The notes: generated from the sequence alone by a model not told the origin. DNA of 64,000 bases from Sequoia sempervirens (GCA_007258455.2 VDFB02193867.1:569536656-569600655), one strand, 5' to 3'. Positions 11,150-23,377 are shown, counted from the first letter of the stretch. Numbers and translations: made by a program.

Positions 11150-11940
11150 GGGTGAAGAAGAGCAAAATTAGTCTAATAAAGACAATTTTAGGTAGGTACA
11201 AATTAGTGTTGCTATTTTGGCTGTAAATGAATTCATTATGGTTGTAAGCAGGTCCGGAAGACAGTCTGCTCTGGGCAAAAATGTCCCATGTACCAGGGAG
11301 TTGAATCAATTCTCCTTCCATCTCTTTGCATGGGAGATGTTCTAGTTCCTCTAGTTGACTCGTTGCTCATACTTTGTCTGTTTCTAGGCATAGTATGATC
11401 ATGTGTAGTTCTTTCGCTGTGGGCAAATGAAAATATTTTGTCATGGGTGTTACTGGTCCTTGAGAAGGGAGAAAGCTCGTACATGTAAGTAATCTACTGT
11501 GTTGTGGGTGTGAAAGGCTTACTTACAGGAGTGAGGATGCATTGTCATGTAAGATATATCTTGAGGACCTTCATGAATGGAATTCCACTTGTATTATTGT
11601 TTGATAGTGGAATGTTCACTGGTGTGTTTTCCCCTAATTGGGTTTCTTCAAGGTAAATCAGTTGTGTCATGTTTTTCATGTGATGTTGCCTTCCATCACT
11701 TGCTTATATCATTTTTGCAACTTCTATCATCTCATAGTACAAGCATATAAATTGGCTTCATACAAGTTCATTTAACTCACAAGCATAGTTATTAATCTTC
11801 TAAACATGCTCTCGGTTGCTCCATTGTATTATGGATTGTTTAAGCTTTCAAATATTTGTAGTAGCATATTTCACTATATATGGAAAAGGATTTGAGCTAA
11901 TAAATCGTGCAATTGAATATCCATGTGGATTACCAATCAG
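11150..11940. repeat. diverged direct repeat, left copy
   Basis: Shares long stretches with the right copy: AATGTCCCATGTAC, GAGATGTTCTAGTTCCTCT, GAGGGCCTTCATGAA-like sequence, CCACTTGTATTATT, CCTAATTGGGTTTCT, GAATATCCATGT. The right copy is split by giant element 1, so this left copy shows what the unoccupied target looks like. Confidence 0.7.
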
Positions 11941-12999
11941 ATAAGTACCAGAGTAGCTTTTCCTTGAGACTACAGGGGCTCCAAGCACATTTCAGATTTC
12001 TATGTTTTGCTTCATAATTTCTGACATAAAGTTGTGTGTCTTCCCTTACCACTTTTATGTTTGGCAAGAACGGTAGAAAAGTAGCACTCAGAGGGTTAAC
12101 ATCAGTGCAGAGGATTACAGGAGAAAAGGGAGACACAGGAAGTTGGCCACAGGAAAAGTTGCGGAGGAAAGCAATAATTAAAAATACAGTGACAGATTTT
12201 TCTAGGGCTGAGAACGCAAGACTAGTTCATATGGGGTCAAAATTGTTAGAGAGGACAGCAGAATGCAAGGTTACAGTTTGTCAGAACAGAGGTCTGCTTT
12301 TTTCAGTTGTTTTGGGCTAACAACTATTATAAAATGTGTTTTGACCCCTGTAATGAAGAATGATTATTGCAATTTCAGCATCATAGTTCTACAGGTAGTC
12401 TTAAAGGAGTGCACTAGGTCAAGTGAGACGATAGTTATTGTTGGTGTACTTAATGGTCCTCAAGAAGAGAGTAAACTTCTATTAAAATTGCAAGTGGATT
12501 CTAGACTAGATATAGAAAGTTTCTGTAGCATCCATTTTTTAACCGTTTTAAGCATTAAACCATGCTTGCAGCATGACAGATTTCCACAACAAGATTGTTG
12601 CTTGATGGGTGTGAAGCATCAATATTGATATCTACAGTTGCACTTCTTGGTGTAATGTTTGAGTTGTTTGAAAGAAGAAAAAGATAAGCCTTATAGAAAG
12701 GGTTTTGTTTGTACCTTTCACGTGTATATGTATATTTGCATTCGTTTTACTTTTGATGCAAGATGAGATGTAAGACCCAAAAGTGACAGTTTTTTGCAAG
12801 GTTGTGATAAGCCTTTCTAGTGCATTTGATTTGACGCAATTTGAGAAAGCCAAGGTTGAATCCTTCTTGTGGGATATGTAAGCTTTAGTGGGACCCCCTA
12901 ATTTGGGAGGTGATCAGCAAGCATTCATTTTTGCTTGGCTAATTCAATTAGCCATAGCCATTAGAAATGAGTTTAAGATGAAAAAAAGATGAAGGACCT

Positions 13000-13536
13000 A
13001 ATAGTAACATTTTCAGCTGGGTACAAAACAGTGTTAACTATTTTTTATGTTGACAAATTTGTCATTGATGTAGGCAGATCTGACAGAAATGATTTCAATG
13101 CAGACAAAAATGTCCCATGTACAACAAAATAACAGGGTTGAGACTTTTCCAGGTAGTTGGATCAGTTCTCCTGCCATCTCACTGTATAGAGATGTTCTAG
13201 TTCCTCTTGCCAGCTCACGTTCTCATCCTCAGGCATGAATACAACCATTTGGCGATGTGCCAAGGGAGTTGGAGCTCAATAAGAAGACTGAAACATAATT
13301 CTAATCCTTAGTTGAGATTATTGCCATTTTTCTAGAGATGGTATAACTGTATGTAGTCATTTCACCATGTGCAAGTGAGAGAATGCTTTGTTGTAGGTGT
13401 TCTTAGCATCCCTTGAGGAGGGAGAAAGCTTGTCAATTAAAGTAGCTCACTATGTTGCAGTTAGATAGGATTACTTGGATGAGTGAGGAAACATTGATTC
13501 ATGTAACACGTCTTGAGGGCCTTCATGAAAGGAATC
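13000..13536. repeat. diverged direct repeat, right copy, first half
   Basis: Counterpart of 11150-11570. It breaks off after CTTCATGAAAGGAATC, where giant element 1 is inserted, and resumes at 19423. Confidence 0.7.
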
Positions 13537-14317
13537 TGTTGATGCGTGTTTTATGACTCACCAAGCACTTTAGAATAAAGAGTCCAGAGACGCTCTATCC
13601 TCTCTTGAAAAATTACCTCTTATGCTAAGATTGCTAGAAAGGTCATACGGTAATTCCAATGTTTCTTAAGTTGAGGGATGGACAAGCTCAATGGATGATG
13701 TGATATGCTGGTTTCACAAAGGGACCTTAGATAGTGAATTACTCCAAGTAGGGATTAAAATTGATTCGACGTTGAATGCTCCTGTGTTTTTTGGGATTTT
13801 CGATTTTGGAATAAAATAAAAAGAAAAGGGACGAGGGTTTAGAAACTAGATTTATGCGAAACTACTCCTACGAACTTAAGAGACAAATGCTGGATAGTGA
13901 AATTTAAACCAATCTTTGTTTTGCCAAGCACAGTTACTACAACTAGACAAAGATGATGCAATCTTCAATGGGTTTACGAATGATGTCCTATTACACAATA
14001 CCACCATCAATTCGAACAATGTATGTAGGTAATAGAATCCAAGTTAAACAGTTTCGAAGTTTAGACTAACCTTACACATCAAATTGAAAATCATTCAATT
14101 GAAAAAGGTATGAACTAATTTCACTATTTCCAACACTATCAATCTTTCATTCATCTAAAAAAATACTTGAAAACTAATTTACTCTATTGAAGAAATTATG
14201 AAACCATGCGAACTCTCCAAAATAACAAATGCTCAACTCTGAATCCAATTATTATTTGAATAGCAACAGAAGCAACAATTTCATAAGTCTCTCCCTGAAT
14301 AAATGAAATGCGTGGGG

Positions 14318-14325
14318 TTTATATA
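14318..14325 (-). promoter_or_regulatory. TATA box of element 1 with telo-box and site II
   Basis: Minus strand CTATATAAACC. Site II element TGGGCC lies 22-35 bp upstream (14348-14353) and a telo-box tract (TTAGGGTTAGGGTTT, 14390-14407) begins 65 bp upstream. Same order in elements 2 and 3. It lies downstream of the ORF, where an LTR promoter at the U3/R border would be. Confidence 0.65.
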
Positions 14326-14484
14326 GGCACCCCAATTACAAAGCAATGGCCCAGATTGATTTAAGATCAATGGCCAAGATTATTTCAAGAAACCCTAACC
14401 CTAAAAAGCATAACCAACTCAAAGGACACATGGCACAAGCAGCACGAGCCACTTGGAGTATGGAAAATGATGACACCTTGCGAA

Positions 14485-17400
14485 TCATTCGAGCAAGTGG
14501 GAATCCAGAATGCAATTCCCTTTGGATTGCTCCTTAGCCGCAAATGCAAGAAATTTAGCTAACACAAAATCGAGTTCCTCCATTGAGATGCTCGGCACAA
14601 AATCCAGTTGCACTCCCATCACGTCCAAGGTTTCCAGGCATTGAGTGAAAGTACCTTCCCATCTATCTTCCTGTTTCTGGAAGTTATCCATAAAGGTCAA
14701 AAGGGAAGACATATCATCAAGCTGATTCTCTGTAACAATCTGCACTTCCTTGAAGTAAATGTTCATCACACTCTTCCTCAATCCTTCTAAATCCAAGCCA
14801 TTTGCATCATGATGCTCTTGCCCTGTTAATCCTTCAAGAGAAGTGAGGATTTTGAACTGAATTTTTTCAATTGCACTCCGTATAACAGCACATTCCTCCT
14901 TCATTCCATCATACATCTTCCTTTTAGCCAGTAAGGAATGATACCACCTGCTGAAATCATACGAGGCTCCTTCCTCAATAACACCTTCCTGGATTAATAT
15001 TTGCGGGGAAACTTCCTTTAAAACCTTCAAACGAGGTATCACTTTATCATTTACGTACTGGAAGTCTTCCCAATTGTCTTCAATTTGACTAACTTCAGTT
15101 ATAAGCAAGGCAGATCTGTTATAGGTTTGAGCGCACTTCTCTAAGAATTGCTCCATCTGTTTTGAAATATTGATAACCCAACTCTTAGTTGCTTGACTTG
15201 TGATCCTCATAGCTTCAAGAACATCAACGGATTCCGGAGTAAGAGATGATGGCGGAATAAAAGTTTCACTTTCTTGGCACAAAGGGGCTGTTAGTTGCTG
15301 AATGAACTCTACTAGCCTTAGATTTTCTAACTCTAGCCTTTCCTTTTTCTCCTCTGTTTTGTCGAATTTCTCCTTGATGGCCTTGGAAGTGTCTGCCAAC
15401 TCATGGAAATCCTGATCTATTGTGGTTGGCCCAATGTCCAACGTGGTAACATCATAGTCCATAGGAGTAATCTGATCTCTTGGCTTGTCAATTTTTGGGA
15501 CTGCCACCTGTAAGATTCGGGATCCTGCATCATTCCTGGTAATCCAAGAGTACTTCTTAGGCTTCTTTGGCGTTTTAGCTTTGCCAATCCTTTCCAAAAA
15601 GTCTTGCATGTTTTCAACTGGTTGAACCTCATCTAGTGATCTGGACTTCTTCCTCAAACTTTCGGTCAACCAAGCTGGGATAGTGGATAATTCCATCCCA
15701 TCTTCTAATTGAACATCATCATTAATTCCTTTTAGAGCAGAAATTACCTCATCTCCTAGCTCTTCATTGTTTTCAAGGACCTCAGTATCTCCTGCGCCTT
15801 CAATCATTAATGTATCATCCCCTTCCAAACACTCAGTGAGGGTTTGCTCTTGGAGAGAATCCAACTGTTCTAACTCTTGGAATTCGACCTCTTGCTCATG
15901 GCTTGGCTCGATCTCAGCAATGGACACTTTTTTTGTTACTCCAACTGATGAAGCATTTGAAGACGATGGAATCTCATTCACTTTTTGTTTCTTACTCTCC
16001 AATTCTCTATCAACTGCATCTTTTTCTTTCGTGTGAAGGTTTTTACTCACTACCTTCCTCTTGCTAGGATATGAAAGTTCATCAAGACTTTCTCCAACTG
16101 CTTCCTCCTGGCTTTCCTTATTGCTCAATGTGGCATAGGTAAGAGAAATTCCCTCTTTTCTCAACTTGCTGATCTGATTATCCACCCATTCCCTAGAGTA
16201 TGCAATAATGTCCTTCATCAATATATCTAAATCGGTCAACTCAGGTTGCGTCCAGTTAGGCAACAAGATAGGCTTATCTTTTTCCCGTTCAAATTGAGGA
16301 TGTATGTAGTCCCCGTTGTCTTTTACTTGGTCAAGTATAGGAAACAAGTCACACCTTCTTACAAGTTCAATTGGAATTCTGGACCAAATCTTCTTCCTGA
16401 CTCCATATTCGTCTGCCAAGTTAGACCAATAGTCTTCAATCTGCATAACATGAAGGGACTTCTTCCCGTGGACTCTTAAGTACAGGTCATAATCAAACCT
16501 TGGATTATACATGCCGAACTTATAAAATTGCAATTCCAACCTTGCTGTTTTGGCTGATTGTAATGAAGGGCAGACTTCTAGCATTTTTCCAATTGTAACA
16601 GGAAAATCCACTCCTTGTTTGTTCCTTTTCGCCTGAATAGAATCTACACATGCCAGTTGCCTTGCAACTTCAAGCATAACAATCTTGTCTGTTGGGTACT
16701 GAGGGAATCTATGTGGAGCATCTGAGAATCCATGAACTCTTATATATGTAAAGGTCGGAAACTGAATAAACCAAGATCCGAACTTATCAAGCATTGCCAT
16801 GGCTTCTTTAGATAGCCTCCTTTGAACTGTTCCTTGAAGCACTCACGTGATATACATAAGGAAGGCGTCATTGGTTATCTTAAAATTGTCCCTGTAATGC
16901 AGCTGGAGCTGCGGGTAACAATCATATGCTTTGAGCTGATCTTTTCGAAGTCCAACTTCCCCTTTGCAAATCAGTCCTCTGCACTTAGTGAACCGTGCCA
17001 AGATATAAACCACGTAGGAACTCATATAGAAGGTTTTGGTTTTTTCCAAGTTTCTCAACTGGAAATCGATGTTATCACTTATTAACTTTGCCCAATTTAT
17101 TGCTTCCATTCCCAGTACGACCTCCTCCACATATGAAAACATCCATACTTCGAAGAAAGCTCCTTGAGAAGTTCCCATAATCCTGTTCAGCATATGAATC
17201 ATGTCACTGTATTCTGGTTTAAAATCCGTGCAAATTAATCTCTTTGGCAACTTGGAGCGATGTCTTTTGGGTTCCTTGATCCAGTTAGCATTAACTATGT
17301 CCATACAGGATTCTTTGGCTTGATCGAACATGGCCTGTGATTCCTTTTGAGTCCTGTTCAACATTTTTTGACAATGGGGAATACCAAATACTTCTCTAAC

Positions 17401-17793
17401 TGAATCCTCCGTGAAGTATGCCAAGGTGATCCCATTAGGTGTTTTAATGGATCTAGTCTGTGGATTATATCTTTTGGCACATTCGACCATTAACTCACTG
17501 CACTGAACTGAAGGTGGAAATCCTGCTGCTTGATGAAGTCCGGACTTAACAATGCTAGTGGCAATAGGCGTGGGCATTTCGTTTTGAGTGCCAAGCATTC
17601 TTCTCTTATGTTGAATCGCATTAAACTGCTCAAAGTTGGTATCCGTCACCTTCTTCCACTTCGAGGACAATTGAGACTCTGGATAAAACTCTTTGAGGAC
17701 TTCCTTTACTTGAGCTTTTCTAACTCCACCTCCCACGTTCTTTGGAGAAGACATTGTGCCTGTACGAAGCTCGAAGTTAGAAAATTTCAACAA
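14485..17793 (-). pseudogene. element 1 large protein, unknown family, one in-frame stop
   Basis: Two abutting same-frame stretches (16843-17793 and 14485-16842) give about 1100 codons separated by one TGA at 16843-16845. Element 2 has an arginine at this point, so a CGA-to-TGA change at a CpG is the simplest cause. Conserved in all three giant elements are FPPSVQCSELMVECA near residue 95, FGIPHC, NWAKLISDNI, KTFYMSSYVVYILAR and, late in the protein, YDFSRWY. The middle (about residues 520-780) is acidic and low in order. A leucine-rich heptad stretch (EEKKERLELENLRLVEFIQQ) may form a coiled coil. There is no zinc knuckle, protease or nuclease motif. I do not recognise the family. The first ATG is taken as start; MSSPKNVGGG, 13 codons later, is an alternative. 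Confidence 0.75.
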
Positions 17794-17859
17794 ATTTGTA
17801 AGAAAGGCGATTTCATGGCTGGAGAAATTTTAAAATTAATTAAAAAATCCAAAACTTGA

Positions 17860-18380
17860 TTGAAAAGGCTGATTAAAGAATAAATTCTTAATGAAATTTA
17901 TCCGCCTTTATTGTATTTAAAGAGCTTTCATGGAATTTTTAAATAATCTTCTGGATTTTTAAAGACTTATACTGAAGTTTTCTTAAATCCAAGATAAAAA
18001 TCCTTCTCCCTTCTTTAAATTCGTCAGTAATAACCTTGCAGCTGTTTGAGAAATCTGGAAATGAATGAGGAAAATCCAACTCTATGTTCTGGAATCAAGA
18101 AATCTCCTTGCAGCTGAAGAAGAAAGACGTCCCTAGCTTGAGAGGAGCTTGCCTGTGAGAAAATTCGACTTGCAAATAATGGACAATAAGCTCACAAGAT
18201 CTTCTTTTATAATAAATTCTTTCCATATTGGTTTAGGTCGACCTCTTCCTCAATTAGGTGCTTTTGCTTTAAAACGTAAAAAGCAATTTTCTCTTTTTGA
18301 TTTTTTGACTTTTCAAACAAGGCGTCCCTTTTGGCTTGACAACTAAGTTTCATTTTAAAATAAAACTTAGGTTATTTATT
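17860..18380. other. element 1 upstream region, no gene seen
   Basis: AT-rich leader between the ORF start and the tandem repeat zone. No ORF or clear motif on either strand. Confidence 0.6.
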
Positions 18381-18970
18381 CTTTTTTGCCTTTTAGTAAA
18401 ATTCGACCCTCAAGTGGACTAATCCACTTTTCAACTGGATTTTCTTTCACCAAGGTGATTTTTCCTTAGAAAAATTTTCGGTTCTCTCTTTGAAGATTTC
18501 GACTTTCAACTGGAATTTTCTCCTTCCTAACTGGAATTTCGCTTCATCTTGAAGTTCCTAAAGTCCAGTTCGAAATTTCACTTGCCTTAGTCGATTTTCA
18601 TAATTGTCCAACTGGAATTTCGAATTTTCCAACTGGATTTCTTTGTACAAGGCGGATTTTCTCAAATAGACGAATTTTAGTTGGATTTTCCAAGATTTCT
18701 ATTTGATGAATGGATTTCTCAAGTGGACTTTTCGAAGATTCAACTGGATTTTGCAAATGGCGCACCTCTCCAGACTTAGGCGAATTCTATCATGATTTTC
18801 TTGCTTTTTAACTTGATTTTTGGGATGATTTTCCCTTGAAGGCGCGATTTTTCCAATTGATTTTTTAGCCTTTGCATGCGCCTTTTCCTGCTTTTCTCAC
18901 TTTTGCATGTGCTTTTCTCATGATTTGCATGCGCTTTTCTCATGATTTTTTCGATTTTTCAAGACCTCTG
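18380..18970. repeat. element 1 degenerate tandem array
   Basis: Repeated cores CAACTGGATTTTC and AACTGGAATTTC recur every 25-50 bp to about 18760. A second block follows with GCATGCGCTTTTCTCATGATT variants near 18870-18960. The same place in elements 2 and 3 holds arrays of different monomers. Confidence 0.7.
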
Positions 18971-19060
18971 CTTGATTTTTGCCTGCTTTTTAATTCCAAA
19001 AGTGGAAACTTTCGACTCCACTGCCAGTGACACCTAGCACTTTCTAAAAATAAAAACTTA

Positions 19061-19101
19061 CTAAAAATAGAAAAAAGCAAAAAGCAACTTTCTAAAAATA
19101 G
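19061..19101. promoter_or_regulatory. two MEF2-type CArG boxes in element 1
   Basis: CTAAAAATAG at 19061-19070 and 19092-19101, the second followed by TAAATTCC. The motif CTA(A/T)4TAG is the class bound by MEF2-like MADS proteins; in plants MIKC*-type MADS complexes prefer it. Same relative position as the large cluster in element 2. Confidence 0.5.
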
Positions 19102-19378
19102 TAAATTCCAGATTGGTCCAGAAATGCCAAAAACGAAGAAAAAGCAAAAAGCAAAAAAGCAGAATCCCTAAAAAATAGGAAGTGTCAGAATTGAGTGAAA
19201 GCACAGGCGATCCTCGTCTACTGGGTCTTCTAAGCACTTCTATAACGTTTACGTTCAGTTTCAGGCCCAAATTCTCAACTTAGCTCGGGTGATGACCCCA
19301 AACTTTGACATGAAATTCCAGATACCAGAGACTATGAAATTGCTACTCAAAGCTAAACCCTAAGAGCAAACCAGCGAG

Positions 19379-19422
19379 GGTCCCCATTTGCAATGGGGCG
19401 ATGTGTGAAAAAGGTCACAACA
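19379..19422. repeat. conserved terminal block with hairpin, element 1
   Basis: CCCCATTTGCAATGGGG is a perfect 7-bp stem with a 3-base loop, followed by CGATGTGTGA and the end GGTCACAACA. The same block ends elements 2 and 3. Confidence 0.75.
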
Positions 19423-19945
19423 GAATCCCACTTGTATTATTAATTGATAGAGGATTATTTTGCTTGAGTTTTTTCCTAATTGGGTTTCTCCAAAGTAAAT
19501 CATTTGTGTTATGTGTCTTTAATGTGATGCCACTTTCTATCACTTGCTTACATCATCTTGCAGGTTCAACATCTCATAGCATAAGAATTTAAGAATTCAC
19601 TACGTGCAATTTCCTTTAACACAAAAGCATTGTTCTTGTTCTTCTTAGCATGCTCTTGGTTGCACTTTGGTATTGTGGATTGGTTAAGCTTTCACATGTT
19701 TGCAGTAGCATATTTGAGCGTGTCTGAAAAATGATTCATGTAGATGAATTATACAATGGAATATCCATGTTGATTACAGATTAGTGCATTATAACATCAT
19801 GTCCAAAATAAAAGTCAGAGCAAGGATGAGATAGAAGCAAGTTTAAGCTAGCTATGGAAGAATATTTTCAGCATTTGGGTTAGAGTTATTGCTCAACATG
19901 GCCAATAGACAATCTTCATCTTATCACTCTTGATGTAGGACTGAA
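19423..19945. repeat. diverged direct repeat, right copy, second half
   Basis: Resumes with GAATCCCACTTGTATTATT and runs parallel to 11570-11940. It is followed at about 19790 by a block resembling 10840-10990 (ATCATGTCCAAAATAAAAGT versus ATCATATCTAGAATGAACTC). Confidence 0.65.
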
Positions 19946-21198
19946 ACATTACATAGTCAACAGATTGGATCATCTTCTATACCTAGGCAAAGGAATACCA
20001 AGAAAAGGCTAGAGGTTTTAATGAAGATTCAATTAAAAGACTATGGAGAGTTAATGCAGCAATGATGATGACATCGGATTGAAGTGCAACCATAAGATAA
20101 TGATAAATGGAGATGAAAATAAGGAATAATTAGCTATCCTAGAGGTAAAACTCAGCCTCAAATGTCAAATTTTACATTCAATGGTTTGATGGATAAAGGA
20201 AGTTAAACCATGGACATGGATTCATAATATTGATGTCTATTTATACATGAATGATTCAATAAAAAATTCAGTTAAGCATCACTACAATCAAAGGGTGGTG
20301 AATATGATTGGTCACATCACCATGCCTAAGATAGCCAAGATGATCCCTCAAATAGGATCCCAAACAACCGAGATATCTGTTCTCTTTTCTTCGATGTATT
20401 GATCAAAAGATTAGTAATGACAACTAGACTACATTAGGTTATGTATATCCATCCAAAGATTTAACTATACTGACAATAAAGTAAAAATTTGGAAGACTTT
20501 GCAAGCTGGTTCATGTCAGTCCAATTTCTAGACAAGCTTATGCGTTTGTTCATAGTCTGAAAAAATGAACCATTCCATTTTCCAATTTTTCCTAATCTCT
20601 TCTAAAATGTACAATTGTATATAGATCAACTCACCATTGTTGTAAAGATCATAGAATAATAGCTTCAGGTGAAAGTTCATAGTTCATAGTTCAGAGTTGG
20701 TCATGTCACATTTGTGAAAAGACAAATTCCCACATGGAATATATAACGATTTGAAACTAGGAAGATTGATCCTTGCAAGAATTTACATAAGTAATGCATA
20801 TAAAATAGAGTTGCCTAAAGGGATCGATATTTCATTACTATTCAAGTTTCTAATATAATCTCCTATCGTAAGCACAACCTTGGAGATACCATGCAAGAGA
20901 AGGAAAAGGTGAACTAGATATTGCACACTCCCAAAGAGAACAAGATGAAATTCTACTGATTTTGACATTCAAATTGTACAAAGAGTACCTCATTTGTTAG
21001 AAGGGTAAGCAATTATGGGAAGATTCATGGGTTTTTGAACTAGAAATATGCCAACTTGGGTGACCTAATCAATCGTTTGTGCAATCTTAAATTTGAGTGC
21101 AAAACTCATTTTTGTTACCTAGGGTGTCTGGTGTAGGAGCATCTATGGGGTCATGCAATCTTGCATCATACAAAAGTATGTTTGGTGCACAAGGTGTT
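19946..21198. other. degenerate sequence, no gene recognised
   Basis: AT-rich, stops in all frames. A plus-strand stretch near 20170-20360 can be read as broken protein-like sequence (MPKIAKMIPQIG) that could be remnant gag, but I cannot support a family. Confidence 0.5.
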
Positions 21199-21203
21199 GG
21201 ATG

Positions 21204-21823
21204 TGTAAATTTTATGATCAGATTTAAAGCACAGAAAATTAATTCAAAATCAGACACAATAACACAGCAGATACCCTGGGAAAACCCAAACCCAGCAACA
21301 ATATATCACTTATATATTGAAATGTCACAAGGTGATCTTCTTACAAGTGGCTGATAATCAGGCCTAACAATATGCACCAAGGAGTGATGCAACACAGAAC
21401 TATAATGCTGATAGAACTCAGCCTTCAACAATATGCTCTCCTACAGATTTTGCTCTTCTAAATAATTCGCACTTCTCCTTCAAAGACTAATATTGAACTG
21501 ACTTTTCAACTTGATGATTTACAATGAGAATGACATCGAATATATATACAAAGAGGAGAGGATGCGTCTTTTGCCAAGTATCAAGTCGGCCACCATCAAG
21601 AAGATGTATTATAGAAAATCGCGCCTCTTGAACAAGGTCAGCCTTGTTAAGAAAGACGTGCCACTTCATATAATATTTATTTGCTTAACAAATGGTGGTG
21701 ACTCCATAAAAAATCACGCCCCTTGAGACTCAAATAAATTAAATAGCATAATGCTATCATTTAATTTATTATCAAAAGAAGATCGCTGGAATATAACTCC
21801 AAACGCTGCATGTAACATCAACA
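21204..21823 (-). mobile_element. solo LTR related to copia B
   Basis: Starts TGTAAATTTTATGATCAG and ends AACATCAACA, with perfect target duplication GGATG (21199-21203 and 21824-21828). The first 150 bp matches the copia B LTR: GGGAAAACCC, CCCAGCAACAATATATCACT, TATATTGAA. A minus-strand TATA region lies near 21538-21550. No internal region or PBS, so it is a product of LTR-LTR recombination. Confidence 0.88.
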
Positions 21824-22021
21824 GGATGTGCAATATTTACACTCAATCTAACTATGCAAAATATTGTTTTAGTCCAAACCCCTTTGTGCATTTGGCCTCA
21901 TTTTTCCCATCACCCATAACTGATCTAAGAAATCTTTAAATGGGTCTTCCCTTGGTCAAATTGCCTAAATATTGTTCATCATCATCCCCCATGTTCCTGT
22001 CAATTGTTAGAGGTTGCAAAA

Positions 22022-23364
22022 TGTCATGTCCCTGAATATCGATGGTTTCCCCTAAATTCAAATTAAGCAGGAAAAAGCGTTTTAAAACACTAAATTGAAC
22101 AAATATTTAAATAATATAAAAACTAAATAATAAATTTAAATTATTAAAACTAATATTTAAATTTAAATAAATCAATTATTCTCTGGGCGACTCATTGAGG
22201 AGGCGCTAAAATAATTTCTTCCTCTTTGGCCGACTTGTTGGAGACTTGTGTATTTATGTCGTCTCGTTGAACTGTGTATGGCATTTAGAAATCATGAATT
22301 GAAGTGGAGTGTACCTTCCAGGCTTCAGGGACGTAGTCTCCTGACAGTCAACCAGGTGGGACGAAAACCTCACACTGGCTTTTTGTGAATTCCATTCATT
22401 CACACATTCCACAATTTGACATCATTCTTTGCATAACAAGTTGGGACGGGAGTGTGAACGGTTAGTTGCAGCGATTTGGCCGAGCTGAAGGCTCTGGCTG
22501 CTATCCTCCCTGCCCACGCTTTACTACATGGAGGTTCTCACGGGATTTCATTAGGTGAAGAATCACGGAAGGCACGCATCGACCCATTCAGCATACCCGG
22601 TCAGGCAACATTTGGATCATGCAGTATCAACTGAGCCCCACTCTGCATCAAAAGGAATCCCATCACACGGGAAGCTCAAGTTTGAGGAGTCCGCACATTC
22701 CACCATCATCATTCGTCATTATTCTATTTGCCAGGATCAACGGGGTTGTGTGACAGGCCAACACAAGGAACACGCTCTCCACTTCCATCACCATATCAAG
22801 AGTCTGCACTCATCTCTTCTCCAGCGTCAATCATGGAAGGTGTGTCGAGTATAGTGTGCAATCCGATATAGAAACTCATCGTCGGGAGTTCTATCAAGAG
22901 CGATGGGCCTGCAATTTTTAGCAGAAGAGGTCGTGGTTTCAGCCCGGTGGAGATACGAGTTAATCTAGAGGAATACTGAGGCGTCTCGAACAGTCCTGGA
23001 ATGTGCACCTACAGGATTGCATCTTTGACTCTTATTGCAAACTACAATATTCATATGTCATTCTAAGTTGCCAATATCTGGATTGTGTGGTCTTATTTCT
23101 ACTTAAATCGAATTGAATTTAGCTGCTTACATTTGGGTATTGTACTTGAATTGAATGTGTCATCACAAATGAATTACACTTCCTTGAGCACATGTCGAGC
23201 TTATTGTGCACAATTCAATTAGAGTTTAATTGGTATATGAAGATTGATCCCAGTGCTAAATAACTTATGATTGAAGTGAAGCTAGATCTGGAAATTCAAT
23301 TCTTGAACAGCAACTGTCTTTTACGGCCCACTTGTGTTGGTGAATTCGGGTTGAGTTCCTTACA
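22022..23364 (+). repeat. 5' LTR of pol-less element
   Basis: TGTCATGTCCCTGAATATCG to GTTGAGTTCCTTACA. Compared with the 3' copy it has about 110 extra bases near 22125-22260; otherwise the two align closely. Confidence 0.93.
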
Positions 23365-23365
23365 G

Positions 23366-23377
23366 TGGTATCAGAGC
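23366..23377 (+). other. primer binding site (initiator Met tRNA)
   Basis: TGGTATCAGAGC, one base after the 5' LTR. Confidence 0.92.

Larger units (their letters stand above)
10338..13536. other. degenerate repeat-derived sequence without recognised gene
   Basis: AT-rich sequence with no domain I can recognise on either strand. Open stretches are short. Parts recur nearby: 10840-10990 resembles 19790-19945, and 11150-11940 resembles 13000-13536 continued at 19423-19790. This points to an old retroelement or tandem duplication rather than host genes. Phrases such as CCTAATTGGGTTTCTTC near 11635 resemble decayed copia LTR R/U5 sequence. Confidence 0.6.
13537..19422 (-). mobile_element. giant element 1: ORF-bearing TG...CA element, probable solo LTR
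   Basis: Bounded by TGTTGATGCG and GGTCACAACA and by a perfect 5-bp target duplication GAATC (13532-13536, 19423-19427). The flanks join into a sequence matching the intact repeat at 11550-11600, which confirms both ends. No internal copy of either end is visible, so there is no LTR pair, PBS, RT or integrase. Minus-strand order: TGTTGTGACC end, hairpin, MEF2-type boxes, copy-specific repeats, ~1100-codon ORF, telo-box, site II, TATA, about 780 bp, CATCAACA end. This matches a solo LTR with a very long U3 carrying a gene. A non-autonomous element of a new type is the alternative. Confidence 0.85.

Noticed and set aside
12036..12628. Overlapping open frames of about 100 codons on the plus strand, a candidate host gene
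   Set aside because: No domain, no splice pattern, sits in diverged repeat sequence, and composition allows such frames by chance.
14390..14407. Possible interstitial telomere
   Set aside because: Only two CCCTAA units, repeated at the same distance from TATA in three elements; a promoter telo-box explains it better.
13537..19422. Ordinary LTR retrotransposon with short LTRs at both ends of giant element 1
   Set aside because: No direct repeat of either end was found inside, and there is no PBS next to either terminus within the element.
20160..20700. Possible gag remnant on the plus strand
   Set aside because: Only scattered protein-like phrases between stops; no motif to assign a family.
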